Position numbers and translations under genes: made by a program | Part shown: positions 1-7,680 of the stretch, one piece after another | Position numbering within the stretch: the first letter of the stretch is position 1 | Layout: every line of letters begins with the position of its first letter | Source: Campylobacterales bacterium | Lineage (GTDB): Bacteria > Campylobacterota > Campylobacteria > Campylobacterales > Thiovulaceae | Direction: 5' to 3' | Assembly: GCA_012963895.1 (NCBI GenBank) | Contig: DTUW01000016.1 | Location: 1-11,920 of the forward strand | DNA length: 11,920 nucleotides | The notes under the pieces: model-generated | Databases searched by the model: none | Told to the model about the DNA's origin: nothing | The model's input: the letters and a program-made list of their open reading frames with translations, nothing else

Positions 1-24
1 ATTTTACCAAATATAGATGTTGTG

Positions 25-30
25 TATAAT
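25..30 (+). promoter_or_regulatory. Possible -10 element upstream of purA
   Basis: A perfect TATAAT lies 34 bases before the purA ATG chosen here. It would place a transcript start near 37 and leave a leader of about 28 bases. No good -35 box is visible, which is normal for housekeeping promoters of Campylobacterota but removes independent support. If real, it excludes the upstream in-frame ATG at 17. In AT-rich DNA such hexamers arise by chance, so the call is tentative. Confidence 0.35.
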
Positions 31-64
31 AACCGAAAAAAATCGATATGGATATTGTGTGATT

Positions 65-1327
65 ATGATAAAAGAGAATCGACAAAAAGCCGACCTCATC
101 GTTGGAATTCAATGGGGAGATGAGGGAAAAGGGAAAATAGTAGATTTATTAGCCCAAAACTACGATATTGTAGTTCGATACCAAGGCGGACATAATGCCG
201 GCCATACTATTGTAATAGATAATAAGAAATATGCCCTCCACCTTATCCCCTCTGGAATACTCAACCCAAAAGCTATCAATATTATCGGTAATGGAGTTGT
301 TATTAGCCCCGATGCTCTAATTGAAGAGATGGAACAGTTCGAAAATTTAGAAAATAGACTATTTATTAGCGACTCCGCCCATATGATACTGGAACACCAT
401 ATTTTATTAGACCAAGCAAAAGAGAAGTTGCGGGGTAAGAATGCAATCGGAACAACAGGACGAGGAATTGGACCAGCATATAGCGATAAGGTCGGTAGAA
501 ATGGATTCCGAATAGGAAAATTACGAAATTTAGACCAACTGGAAAACGAGATAATAGATTACCTTCAACAGAATAGACCTATCTTAGAAAGCCTAAATAT
601 CGATATTGAGACCTCATCTATTCGAAAAAAATTGGAATTTTATAAAGAGAAGTTAGAGAAATATATTATCAATACCACTCACTACCTTTGGAAAGCTATT
701 GAAGAGGGTAAAAAAATTCTCCTTGAAGGGGCTCAGGGAACGATGTTGGATATTGACCACGGCACCTATCCATATGTAACCTCATCATCTACTATCTCGG
801 CGGGGGCTTGTATCGGAACAGGACTAAATCCAAAAGATATAGGAACTATTACAGGTATCGTTAAGGCATATGCTACCCGAGTTGGTAATGGTCCATTTCC
901 AACAGAAGAGTTTGGAGAAGATGGAGAGAAGTTGAGAGAACAGGGATTTGAATTTGGAACGACAACGGGTCGCCCTCGACGGTGTGGCTGGTTCGATGCG
1001 GTGGCTGTAAAGTATGCAAGTCGTCTAAATGGTTGTGATAATTTGGCACTTATGAAACTTGATGTTCTCGATGGTTTTGAAAAAATAAAAGTTTGCACCG
1101 GATATAGATTGAACGGCAAAGAGATAGACTATCTCCCAAACGAATTAGAAAAAGTTGAACCTATATATAGAGAGTTTCCGGGTTGGGATAAGAGTAAAGG
1201 AGTTCGCAACTTTGAGGAGTTGCCAGAGAATGCAAAAAACTATATTAGAGAACTTGAAAAACTTGTAGAGACAAAAATATCCCTTATCTCAACCAGCCCA
1301 GATAGAGAAGATACTATTAGGATTTAG
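65..1327 (+). CDS. purA: Adenylosuccinate synthetase
   Basis: PurA joins IMP and aspartate using GTP to form adenylosuccinate, the first committed step to AMP, in the cytoplasm. The 420-residue product carries the family signatures in order: QWGDEGKGK with the catalytic Asp at residue 19, GGHNAGH with the catalytic His at 47, GTTGRGIGPAYS at 129-140, EGAQGTMLDIDHGTYPY from 221, and GTTTGRPRRCGWFD at 298-311. The length fits the family (E. coli 432). An in-frame ATG at 17 would add 16 residues before the conserved core and lies upstream of a TATAAT, so I chose the ATG at 65; its Shine-Dalgarno is weak in either case. It is the first gene of a tightly packed plus-strand run. Nothing is missing or broken. 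Confidence 0.97.
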   Translation: MIKENRQKADLIVGIQWGDEGKGKIVDLLAQNYDIVVRYQGGHNAGHTIVIDNKKYALHLIPSGILNPKAINIIGNGVVISPDALIEEMEQFENLENRLFISDSAHMILEHHILLDQAKEKLRGKNAIGTTGRGIGPAYSDKVGRNGFRIGKLRNLDQLENEIIDYLQQNRPILESLNIDIETSSIRKKLEFYKEKLEKYIINTTHYLWKAIEEGKKILLEGAQGTMLDIDHGTYPYVTSSSTISAGACIGTGLNPKDIGTITGIVKAYATRVGNGPFPTEEFGEDGEKLREQGFEFGTTTGRPRRCGWFDAVAVKYASRLNGCDNLALMKLDVLDGFEKIKVCTGYRLNGKEIDYLPNELEKVEPIYREFPGWDKSKGVRNFEELPENAKNYIRELEKLVETKISLISTSPDREDTIRI

Positions 1328-1350
1328 ATATTGAAATTTAGGATTCGAAC

Positions 1351-1602
1351 ATGGAAGAGGCTATAAAACTATATGAAAATGGTGAGTTTGAAGAGGCTTA
1401 CCAAAAGTTCTACCATATCGCTATTACTAAAAAAGATAGTGAAGCTCAACTATATCTAGGGATTATGTATGAACACGGTGAAGGGGTTGAAAAGAGTTTA
1501 GAGAAGGCTAAATATTGGTATAAAAAGGCATATCGACAAAAAAATTTAGATGCTGGATTCCGACTACAAACCTTAGAATACTCTACCGCTTGTAGATGCT
1601 AA
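1351..1602 (+). CDS. Small Sel1-repeat (TPR-like) protein
   Basis: This 83-residue protein consists of one TPR-like helical hairpin (about residues 1-26, with LYENGEFEEAYQKFYHIA) followed by one Sel1-like repeat (about 29-65) that keeps the hallmark pattern AQLYLGIMYEHGEGV...KAKYWYKKA. Sel1 repeats are protein-binding scaffolds. There is no signal peptide, so it is probably cytoplasmic, unlike the secreted Cys-rich Hcp proteins of Helicobacter. An AGGA sits seven bases before the ATG. It starts 23 bases after purA and ends 17 bases before murF, so it is likely cotranscribed with both. The tail ACRC is short and Cys-rich. The partner and function cannot be read from the sequence. One repeat is few for the family, so it may be a remnant, but translation signals look intact. 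Confidence 0.8.
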   Translation: MEEAIKLYENGEFEEAYQKFYHIAITKKDSEAQLYLGIMYEHGEGVEKSLEKAKYWYKKAYRQKNLDAGFRLQTLEYSTACRC

Positions 1603-1619
1603 TTTCTTAGAGGTAGTTA

Positions 1620-3092
1620 ATGGACTTTGATAAATTTATCCCGATTGGTGGGCTGATTACCCATATACTTTTTATCTTCTCTCTCGGTCTCTATCTCATC
1701 ACTAATCTTCAATGGTATCACTATAAAATAGGTCGAGTTCTCACAAAACACCATAAGAGCAGTTGGCACTTTTTCTATTTTGCTCTACCAATTTTGGTAT
1801 ATCAGATAGCAAATTCTTTCTTTTGGATATTTTTCTATTTCGGATATATTCCAACTCTGATACTTTGGTATAGAAGATTGGATAAAAAGTTGGTCTGGAC
1901 TTGGAGGGTAAAAAGGTTTTTCTTTCTCCTAATCTCTCTTACAGCTTTTCAAGATGTTACATGTCTCCTCCAAAAAGAGTGTTCTAACTATGGTATTTTC
2001 ATGCCTATTTTGCTAACTCTAATTGGTAGCCTCACAATTGAAAAGATGGTATTTTTCTCCTACTATCGCAAAGCTAAACGAAAATTGCAACTTCTAAACA
2101 GAACGAGAGTAATAGCTATTACAGGTAGCTATGGAAAGACATCGATAAAAAATTTTCTTACCCAAGTTCTATCCAGAAAATATAAAGTATATTCCACTCC
2201 AAAGAGTGTAAATACCTTAGAGGGGATTGTGCAGGATATTAATAATAATTTACAAGCTGGAATCGATTTCTATATAGTCGAGGCAGGAGCAAGAGAGAAA
2301 GGGGATATTGACAAAATAGCTAAATTGGTTCAAGAAGAGATAGCGATAGTTGGAAAAGTTGGAAAACAACATATAGAATATTTCAAAACTATTGAAAATA
2401 TCATCTCTACAAAATTGGAGATAACCAATTCCCAGAAATTGAGACATCTATATATCCACTCTTCAATTAGTAGAGATATACTACCGAAAAATCCACCTTT
2501 TGAAATTCACCAATTTGGAGAGGGGGTAACCAATGTTATCGCCGACCTCGACGGCACCCAGTTCAGATTGGAAATTGATGGACAATCTGAAAGGTTTGCC
2601 ACCCAAGTTTTAGGCAAGTTCCAAAGTGAAAATTTAGAGGTTGTTATTCGATTAGCTCTCCAACTTGGGCTATCTCTCGATGAGGTGAAATATGCTATCT
2701 ACAATTTAGAGCCTGTCCCTCATAGACTTGAAAAGATAAAGGCGGGTGGAAAAATTATTATCGATGATGGATACAATGGGAATATTGATGGAATGTTGGA
2801 AGCTTTCAGATTAGTTGAACAGCATGAAGGTAGAAAAGTAGTGATTACTCCCGGACTAATTGAAAGCAGTGAAGATTTGAACGAAAGGATAGCCTTTGAG
2901 ATAGATGATATTTTTGATGTCGTTATTATTACAGGCTCTATAAATCGCGACTTCTTTAAAAGAAAATTGACCAACACAAAAGCTATTAGAATATTTTTAG
3001 ATGATAAATCGAAATTGGAAGATGTCCTATCCAAATATACCTCCTACGGCGATATTATCCTATTTGCCAACGATGCCCCTAGCTATATTTAG
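1620..3092 (+). CDS. murF: UDP-MurNAc-tripeptide--D-Ala-D-Ala ligase with membrane-spanning N-terminus
   Basis: MurF adds the D-Ala-D-Ala dipeptide to UDP-MurNAc-tripeptide with ATP, the last cytoplasmic step of the peptidoglycan precursor. In the 490-residue product the Mur ligase core starts near residue 163: P-loop TGSYGKTS at 168-175, TPKSVNTL at 193-200, the acidic EAGAREKGDI motif from 221, PHRLE at 367-371, and the DDGYNGNID motif at 382-390. About 150 residues before the core hold four to five hydrophobic segments (about 8-30, 50-83, 99-110, 126-148). They are absent in E. coli MurF but, to my knowledge, usual in Campylobacterota, and should tether the enzyme to the inner membrane near MraY. 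The start is fixed by AGAGG six bases before the ATG. The next gene begins two bases after the stop. Confidence 0.93.
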   Translation: MDFDKFIPIGGLITHILFIFSLGLYLITNLQWYHYKIGRVLTKHHKSSWHFFYFALPILVYQIANSFFWIFFYFGYIPTLILWYRRLDKKLVWTWRVKRFFFLLISLTAFQDVTCLLQKECSNYGIFMPILLTLIGSLTIEKMVFFSYYRKAKRKLQLLNRTRVIAITGSYGKTSIKNFLTQVLSRKYKVYSTPKSVNTLEGIVQDINNNLQAGIDFYIVEAGAREKGDIDKIAKLVQEEIAIVGKVGKQHIEYFKTIENIISTKLEITNSQKLRHLYIHSSISRDILPKNPPFEIHQFGEGVTNVIADLDGTQFRLEIDGQSERFATQVLGKFQSENLEVVIRLALQLGLSLDEVKYAIYNLEPVPHRLEKIKAGGKIIIDDGYNGNIDGMLEAFRLVEQHEGRKVVITPGLIESSEDLNERIAFEIDDIFDVVIITGSINRDFFKRKLTNTKAIRIFLDDKSKLEDVLSKYTSYGDIILFANDAPSYI

Positions 3093-3094
3093 AG

Positions 3095-4129
3095 ATGAAT
3101 ACAAAATTTGTTATCTTTGATTTGGAATGGACTCGGGTATATGACAAAAGTGGAGTAAAAGATTGCATTTTGGAGATTGGAGCAGTAAGAATAGAGGGAA
3201 ATAAAACTCCCGATACCTTTCATAGATTTCTAAAATGTCCCTATAAAATAAAACCAGCTATTAGCAAACTTACAGGATTGAGTAATGAGATGGTGGATAT
3301 TATGGGAGTAGATAGAGAAGAGGGGCTAAGAGAGTTTGTAGAATTCTCCAAAGGTGCTACATTAGTAGCTCACGATGTCCAGAATGATATTCAAGTGCTT
3401 GAAGAGAATTTAGAGGAGTTTAGTGATATAGAGATGGAGAATAAGGTTCTCTGCACCCTCCGACTATCTAAACGAGTTTTACAACTAAATAGTTATAGCT
3501 TGGATTCTATATGCAAACATATAGATATAGAGATAGACGAAAAACAGCGACATAGAGCATTATATGATGCTCTCCTTGCATCTAAGATATTTCAACACAT
3601 CTTGAAATTTCTACCTAAGAGTATAGACAATAGTAGAAAATTGGAGCATTGGCAAAACATGGAACACTTTATTATTAGACACGAATTAGAGAAGATAGAA
3701 AATATAGACACCTCCCAACACTATTACGGATTTTTCGATGGAGCTTCATCGGGTAACCCGGGACATATTGGGGCTGGAATAGTTTTGGCTAATAGAGATG
3801 GAAAAGTAATATCCAAAATCTCTAAATATATTGGATTTGGAACTAATAACGAGGCTGAATATATGGCTCTTATTCTCCTCCTCCAACTGGCTACAAAGAG
3901 CGGAATAGAGACCCTTACCATCTTTGGAGATTCAAAATTGGTAGTTTCACAAGTTGAAGGGGCTTGGAAAGTCCGTTCTCACAATTTGAAATCTCTATAT
4001 AAAGAGGCTTTGGAACTTATTGAGCAGATACCCAATTTCTCTATTAAATGGATAGATAGAAAAGGGAATAAGATGGCTGATAAGTTGGCAAAAAAGGGGG
4101 TAAAACAGGGGGAAAACATTACAAAATAG
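3095..4129 (+). CDS. DEDD 3'-5' exonuclease / RNase HI fusion protein
   Basis: The 344-residue product has two nuclease domains. Residues 4-170 are a DnaQ-like (DEDD) exonuclease: FDLEW gives D9 and E11 (Exo I), AHDVQND gives D98 (Exo II), and HRALYD gives H153 and D158 (Exo III, DEDDh type). Residues 211-337 are RNase HI: FDGASSGNPG (D215), NNEAEYMAL (E255), FGDSKLV (D279) and NKMADKLA (D329) supply all four metal ligands. The basic protrusion and the GHAGH loop of E. coli RNase HI are missing, as in archaeal-type or RNase H-like bacterial enzymes. A linker of about 40 residues joins the halves. Both active sites look complete, so the protein could cleave the RNA of RNA:DNA hybrids and trim 3' ends, for example at R-loops or primers. 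It begins two bases after murF and lacks a clear Shine-Dalgarno, suggesting coupled translation. Confidence 0.9.
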   Translation: MNTKFVIFDLEWTRVYDKSGVKDCILEIGAVRIEGNKTPDTFHRFLKCPYKIKPAISKLTGLSNEMVDIMGVDREEGLREFVEFSKGATLVAHDVQNDIQVLEENLEEFSDIEMENKVLCTLRLSKRVLQLNSYSLDSICKHIDIEIDEKQRHRALYDALLASKIFQHILKFLPKSIDNSRKLEHWQNMEHFIIRHELEKIENIDTSQHYYGFFDGASSGNPGHIGAGIVLANRDGKVISKISKYIGFGTNNEAEYMALILLLQLATKSGIETLTIFGDSKLVVSQVEGAWKVRSHNLKSLYKEALELIEQIPNFSIKWIDRKGNKMADKLAKKGVKQGENITK

Positions 4130-4139
4130 AAAATCGCAA

Positions 4140-4904
4140 ATGGTTTTTTACAAAAATCACAATATCTCTATATACAACGATGATATTTCGAATAGGAATC
4201 TATTTGAAAAAGAGAGCTTCGACTTGACCATAACATCACCACCTTACAATATAGGTATTGAATATAGCTCTAATAGTGATTCTCTCTCATATAGTGAATA
4301 TCTGAATTGGTCTAAACATTGGTTAGATAATCTTCTATATTGGACAAAGGATAGGGGTAGATTGTGTCTAAATATTCCACTCGATACAAACCGAAATGGA
4401 AAAAAGAGTATAGGTAGCGATATTACCCAAATAGCTCAGGAGGTCGGTTGGAAATATCAGACTACTATTATCTGGAATGAAAACAATATTAGCAAAAGAA
4501 CCGCTTGGGGAAGTTGGTTAAGTGCCTCCGCTCCCTATGTTATCGCCCCTGTTGAATTGATAGTAGTTTTCTTTAAAGGGGAGTGGAAAAAGGGATATAG
4601 AGGAGAGAGCGATATTACAAAAGAGGAATTCAAGAATTGGACTAATGGTCTCTGGTCTTTCAATGGTGAAAGTAAAAAGAGAGTAGGACACCCTGCACCA
4701 TTTCCAAGAGAACTACCTAAAAGGTGTATAAAACTCTTTTCCTATGTTGGAGATACCATATTTGACCCATTTCTTGGAAGTGGAACAACTCTAATTGAAA
4801 CAAAAATTAACGATAGGATTGGGGTTGGGGTTGATATTTCCAAAGAGTATTGCCAATTAGCAAAAAAGAGGATATTTGATGAAGTTGGACTATTTCAGGT
4901 ATAG
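4140..4904 (+). CDS. Solitary DNA methyltransferase (N4-cytosine or N6-adenine, TSPPY type)
   Basis: This is a 254-residue SAM-dependent DNA amino-methyltransferase. The catalytic motif IV TSPPYN is at 32-37. The SAM-binding motif I DPFLGSGTT is at 209-217, preceded by HPAPFPRELPKRCIKLFS (184-201) and followed by the acidic VDIS at 231-234. Motif IV before motif I is the beta-class order. TSPPY is common in N4-cytosine enzymes but also occurs in N6-adenine ones, so base and target site cannot be read. The middle (about 113-180) probably holds target recognition. No restriction enzyme, specificity subunit or mobile element adjoins it; it sits inside a housekeeping operon with metK four genes downstream. 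No good Shine-Dalgarno is seen. Its 3' end overlaps the next gene if that gene starts at 4879. Confidence 0.9.
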   Translation: MVFYKNHNISIYNDDISNRNLFEKESFDLTITSPPYNIGIEYSSNSDSLSYSEYLNWSKHWLDNLLYWTKDRGRLCLNIPLDTNRNGKKSIGSDITQIAQEVGWKYQTTIIWNENNISKRTAWGSWLSASAPYVIAPVELIVVFFKGEWKKGYRGESDITKEEFKNWTNGLWSFNGESKKRVGHPAPFPRELPKRCIKLFSYVGDTIFDPFLGSGTTLIETKINDRIGVGVDISKEYCQLAKKRIFDEVGLFQV

Positions 4905-6084
4905 AATGGATAGAACTATCTACTATACTGCTCTTCTATATAGTTTTTTCCTCCCTCTCAGTCGAGCCGGTATCGTTCTCTTTTCGGCTCTTCTAATTCT
5001 CTTTTCTATTTTAGAAGGTAATTGGGAAGAGAAGTGGCATAGGTTACGAAATTGTAAAGTTTTTTTAGCTTTGGGACTATTTCTAATTTACAACCTCATC
5101 TCTCTAATTTGGACTGATGAGGTGGTGGAGGGGTTGAAATATATTGCAAAATATTGGTATTTCCTCCCTATGTTTGTTCTCTATCTCTCATTTCCAAAGG
5201 AGAAGAGTTCTCATCTTCTGCTATCTTTCATATTAGGAATGGTGGTAAGTGAAATTATCTCCTATGGAATTCTATTCCAATTTTGGACAACGAGACACGG
5301 AACACCAGACGACCCGACCCCTTTTATGAACCATCTCGATTATGGTCTTTTTCTCGCTTTTACTGCTCTACTATTGTTATCTCAAATCATCTATTCCAAA
5401 GAGAGAAGAGAGAAAATGATTACATCTCTATTTTTCTTAACCGTTACAGGTAATCTGTTTGTGGTAGGTGGGAGAATAGGACAACTCGCCTTTTTCGTCT
5501 CTCTAATAGTTGTTCTGCTCTATTTTACTCGTTCATTTTGGAAATCTCTACTATTAGGAATAGTGATAGCTGGTGGTATTCTTATTCTACCTATGCAGTT
5601 GAGCGATACATTTAAAAATAGGATTCAAACTGGTATATCTGATATAGAGAGGGTTCTAAATGGAGATTACAACTCCTCTTGGGGTATGAGGGTTGGAGCT
5701 TGGGAGGTGGCAGGAGAGATTTTGAAGAACCACTATCTAATAGGGGCTGGAAACGAGGATAATATACAGATTTTGAAAAAGATAACATCAGAAAAGGAGT
5801 ATCTAAAACCTCTAAATTGGTATGGTCATTTTCACAACCAATATTTACAAACTATTACCGCTCTCGGGATAGTGGGGCTTATTCTATTGTTAAATATCTT
5901 TTTCCAACTTGCAAAAGTCCCTTTATCGGATAGGGATAGATTTATTCAACTCTCTTTTATCTCTATATTTCTGGTAGGATTTATAGCTGAGCCGTTTTTA
6001 CATAAACAATTTTCAATGGCTCTCTGGACTTTTGTAGGTGGATATATTCTAATTCAAGGTGGTAGCTATGGCAGAAGTAGTTGA
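4879..6084 (+). CDS. O-antigen ligase (WaaL/Wzy_C) family membrane protein
   Basis: This is a 401-residue polytopic inner-membrane protein with about ten to twelve hydrophobic segments. Wzy_C family features are visible: GGRIGQLAF near 197-205 (an Arg at the start of a membrane segment), a large periplasmic loop with WGMRVGAWEVAGEILKNH (268-285), and HFHNQYLQTITALGIVGL from 317 with the conserved HN. Family members transfer undecaprenyl-linked polysaccharide to lipid A core, polymerise it, or glycosylate proteins; sequence alone does not separate these roles. Two starts are plausible: the ATG at 4879 (AGAGGA six bases upstream, overlapping the methyltransferase by 26 bases) and the ATG at 4906 just after the methyltransferase stop (AGGT upstream). 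The shorter form has a tidier N-terminus for the family. The 3' end overlaps the next gene by 17 bases. Confidence 0.85.
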   Translation: MKLDYFRYRMDRTIYYTALLYSFFLPLSRAGIVLFSALLILFSILEGNWEEKWHRLRNCKVFLALGLFLIYNLISLIWTDEVVEGLKYIAKYWYFLPMFVLYLSFPKEKSSHLLLSFILGMVVSEIISYGILFQFWTTRHGTPDDPTPFMNHLDYGLFLAFTALLLLSQIIYSKERREKMITSLFFLTVTGNLFVVGGRIGQLAFFVSLIVVLLYFTRSFWKSLLLGIVIAGGILILPMQLSDTFKNRIQTGISDIERVLNGDYNSSWGMRVGAWEVAGEILKNHYLIGAGNEDNIQILKKITSEKEYLKPLNWYGHFHNQYLQTITALGIVGLILLLNIFFQLAKVPLSDRDRFIQLSFISIFLVGFIAEPFLHKQFSMALWTFVGGYILIQGGSYGRSS

Positions 6085-6895
6085 AATATATTCCAAGAAT
6101 AGAGAAAGCATATATCAATATCTTGAAAGTTTTCTCAACCGACACAACCAAATAGATGATAAGAGTTTTCAGAGATATAGATTTCTTCAATCTGCATATA
6201 AGGTAGATAGAAATTTTCAGCAGGTAAAGGCTGGATTTTCAAGAGATGGAAAAATAGAAGAGTATATTACTGATAAATCCAATTGGTTTCGAAACTTAGA
6301 GCTAAAAGATGATATGTATATCTCGCCTCCACATATCCATCTTAGTAGTGGAAAACATAGTATTTCAGTAGTCCGAAAGGTTTTAGATGGATACTTGGTG
6401 TTTGATATTGATATTTTAAAACTTCTGCAAGAGTTGCACCTCATCGAATATAGCGATTTCAATCGTCTTGTAAATAGAATTTTCTACGGAATTGGGGCAA
6501 CATCTCTTATTTTGGTCTCTCTGCTCCTAGTAGGTTTTGGAATATACAAAATTGGAGTAATTATATTTGGTCTATCAGATGACTTTTTCTCATCTGTCTT
6601 TAAATCGGTAGTCTCCACAACTCTTGGAATAGCTATCTACGATTTAGCAAAACAGATATTAGAACATGAGGTAATATTTGAGACCATTCATCACGAAGAG
6701 AAGCTATATGGAGTTCTTGGAAAATTCCTAGTATCTGTAATTATTGCCCTCTCTATTGAGTCGATGATGGTTGTTTTCAAAATTGCACTAAATGACTATA
6801 CCCAAATGTTATCGGCTCTATTCCTGCTATTAGGAATTTCCATTCTTCTATTTGTCTTAGGCTATTTCTACAAATCTGTTTTAAAGGGTCAATAG
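6068..6895 (+). CDS. Conserved membrane protein with N-terminal Cache/PDC-like domain
   Basis: The 275-residue product is half soluble and half membrane. Residues 1-120 resemble a Cache/PDC sensor fold: an N-terminal helix, FSRDGKIEEYITDKSNW (57-73), ISPPHIHLSSGKHSISVVRK (85-104), then GYLVFDIDILKLL (108-120). No signal peptide or membrane segment precedes it. Residues 143-168, about 172-196, 216-238 and 248-267 are hydrophobic, with ESMMVVFKIALNDY at 231-244. I recall relatives in Campylobacterota labelled 'general glycosylation pathway protein' or 'PDC sensor domain protein'; I cannot verify this here, and no glycosylation catalytic motif is visible. AAGGTGG five bases before the ATG at 6068 fixes the start. 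It overlaps the ligase by 17 bases and the HAD gene by one, so coupling to surface-glycan assembly is plausible. Confidence 0.7.
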   Translation: MAEVVEIYSKNRESIYQYLESFLNRHNQIDDKSFQRYRFLQSAYKVDRNFQQVKAGFSRDGKIEEYITDKSNWFRNLELKDDMYISPPHIHLSSGKHSISVVRKVLDGYLVFDIDILKLLQELHLIEYSDFNRLVNRIFYGIGATSLILVSLLLVGFGIYKIGVIIFGLSDDFFSSVFKSVVSTTLGIAIYDLAKQILEHEVIFETIHHEEKLYGVLGKFLVSVIIALSIESMMVVFKIALNDYTQMLSALFLLLGISILLFVLGYFYKSVLKGQ

Positions 6896-7680
6896 TGTTT
6901 TTTATAGATGTTCAAGGAACTCTAATCGATGATAGTAAAAAGCCGATAGATGGAGCGGTGGAGTTTATCGAAAAATTGAACTCAGACAATATCCCCTATG
7001 TTGTAGTTACAAACAATACTAAACAGGAGAGCGATAAATTTCTGGAATATCTCAACTCTATCGGTTTCCAAATTTCAAAACATAGATATTTAGACCCTCT
7101 TATGATACTTGATGAGGTAGTTTCTGAAAAGTCCTGTTTAGCCTTTGGAACTACCCAATTTCTATCCCTGTTGGAAAATAGGGGATATGAAATCCATTCC
7201 AAATCTCCAAAATATATACTTCTCGGAGTGAAACACGACTATACAGCCGAAGAGTTTTCCAATATTATTGAAACTCTACTATCCAACCCCGATACTCAAC
7301 TTATTGGAATGCACGGCACATCTACATATATGAAACATGGGAAAAGGTATCCCGGAGTTGGAGCTATATTGGAGATGTTGAAATTTGCAACAGGTCGGGA
7401 CTATCGAGTAGTAGGCAAACCGAGTGATATTTTCTATCAGAAAGCATTAGAGAAGATAGGGGCGGATAGCTTCCGAGAGATTACTATGGTAAGTGATGAT
7501 TTTAAGGGGGACTTACAAGGGGCAAAAGAGTTAGGAATGAAAATAGTTTTAGTTTTGAGTGGAAAGATAAAGAGTATCGATGAGGTGGTTGAGAGACCAG
7601 ATATATATATTCCGAAACTATCTACCAAACTATTTCAATATAATATTGAGATTGACAATAGAAGGAGAGAGAATGGCTAA
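6895..7680 (+). CDS. HAD-IIA family (NagD-like) hydrolase
   Basis: The 261-residue protein has the NagD-like HAD-IIA layout: core motif I IDVQGTL (nucleophile D5), motif II VVTNNTK (T39), a cap domain around 60-170 with GVGAILEMLKFATG (154-167), motif III VVGKPSD (K175), and motif IV VSDDFKGDLQGA (D201, D206). Family enzymes dephosphorylate nucleotides or sugar phosphates. The general acid/base Asp two residues after the nucleophile is Gln (D-V-Q-G-T), which I believe recurs in Campylobacterota homologues and should lower or alter phosphatase activity. It starts with GTG at 6895, sharing one base with the preceding stop (TAGTG); AAAGGG lies upstream. Its end overlaps metK by eight bases. The substrate is unknown. 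Confidence 0.85.
   Translation: MFFIDVQGTLIDDSKKPIDGAVEFIEKLNSDNIPYVVVTNNTKQESDKFLEYLNSIGFQISKHRYLDPLMILDEVVSEKSCLAFGTTQFLSLLENRGYEIHSKSPKYILLGVKHDYTAEEFSNIIETLLSNPDTQLIGMHGTSTYMKHGKRYPGVGAILEMLKFATGRDYRVVGKPSDIFYQKALEKIGADSFREITMVSDDFKGDLQGAKELGMKIVLVLSGKIKSIDEVVERPDIYIPKLSTKLFQYNIEIDNRRRENG

Noticed and set aside
1..123. An open plus-strand frame from base 1 to a TGA at 121-123, possibly the end of an upstream gene
   Set aside because: It would overlap purA by nearly 60 bases and its translation is not protein-like; the other frames stop at 16 and 29. I could not assign an upstream gene.
200..203. GGCC seems rare too (one clear case, in purA)
   Set aside because: Few GGCC are expected at this base composition, so I could not call it depleted by eye.
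766..1119. Antisense open frame of over 100 codons inside purA
   Set aside because: It opposes a fully conserved gene, has no motif or ribosome-binding site, and is an antisense shadow.
1590..1630. A shifted frame after the Sel1 protein that would extend it by about 15 residues into murF
   Set aside because: It adds no repeat and runs through the clear murF ribosome-binding site, so a frameshift is not supported.
7580..7672. Upstream in-frame extension of metK by 31 codons
   Set aside because: The ATG at 7673 has a strong AAGGAG and gives the family length; the extension lies within the HAD gene in another frame.
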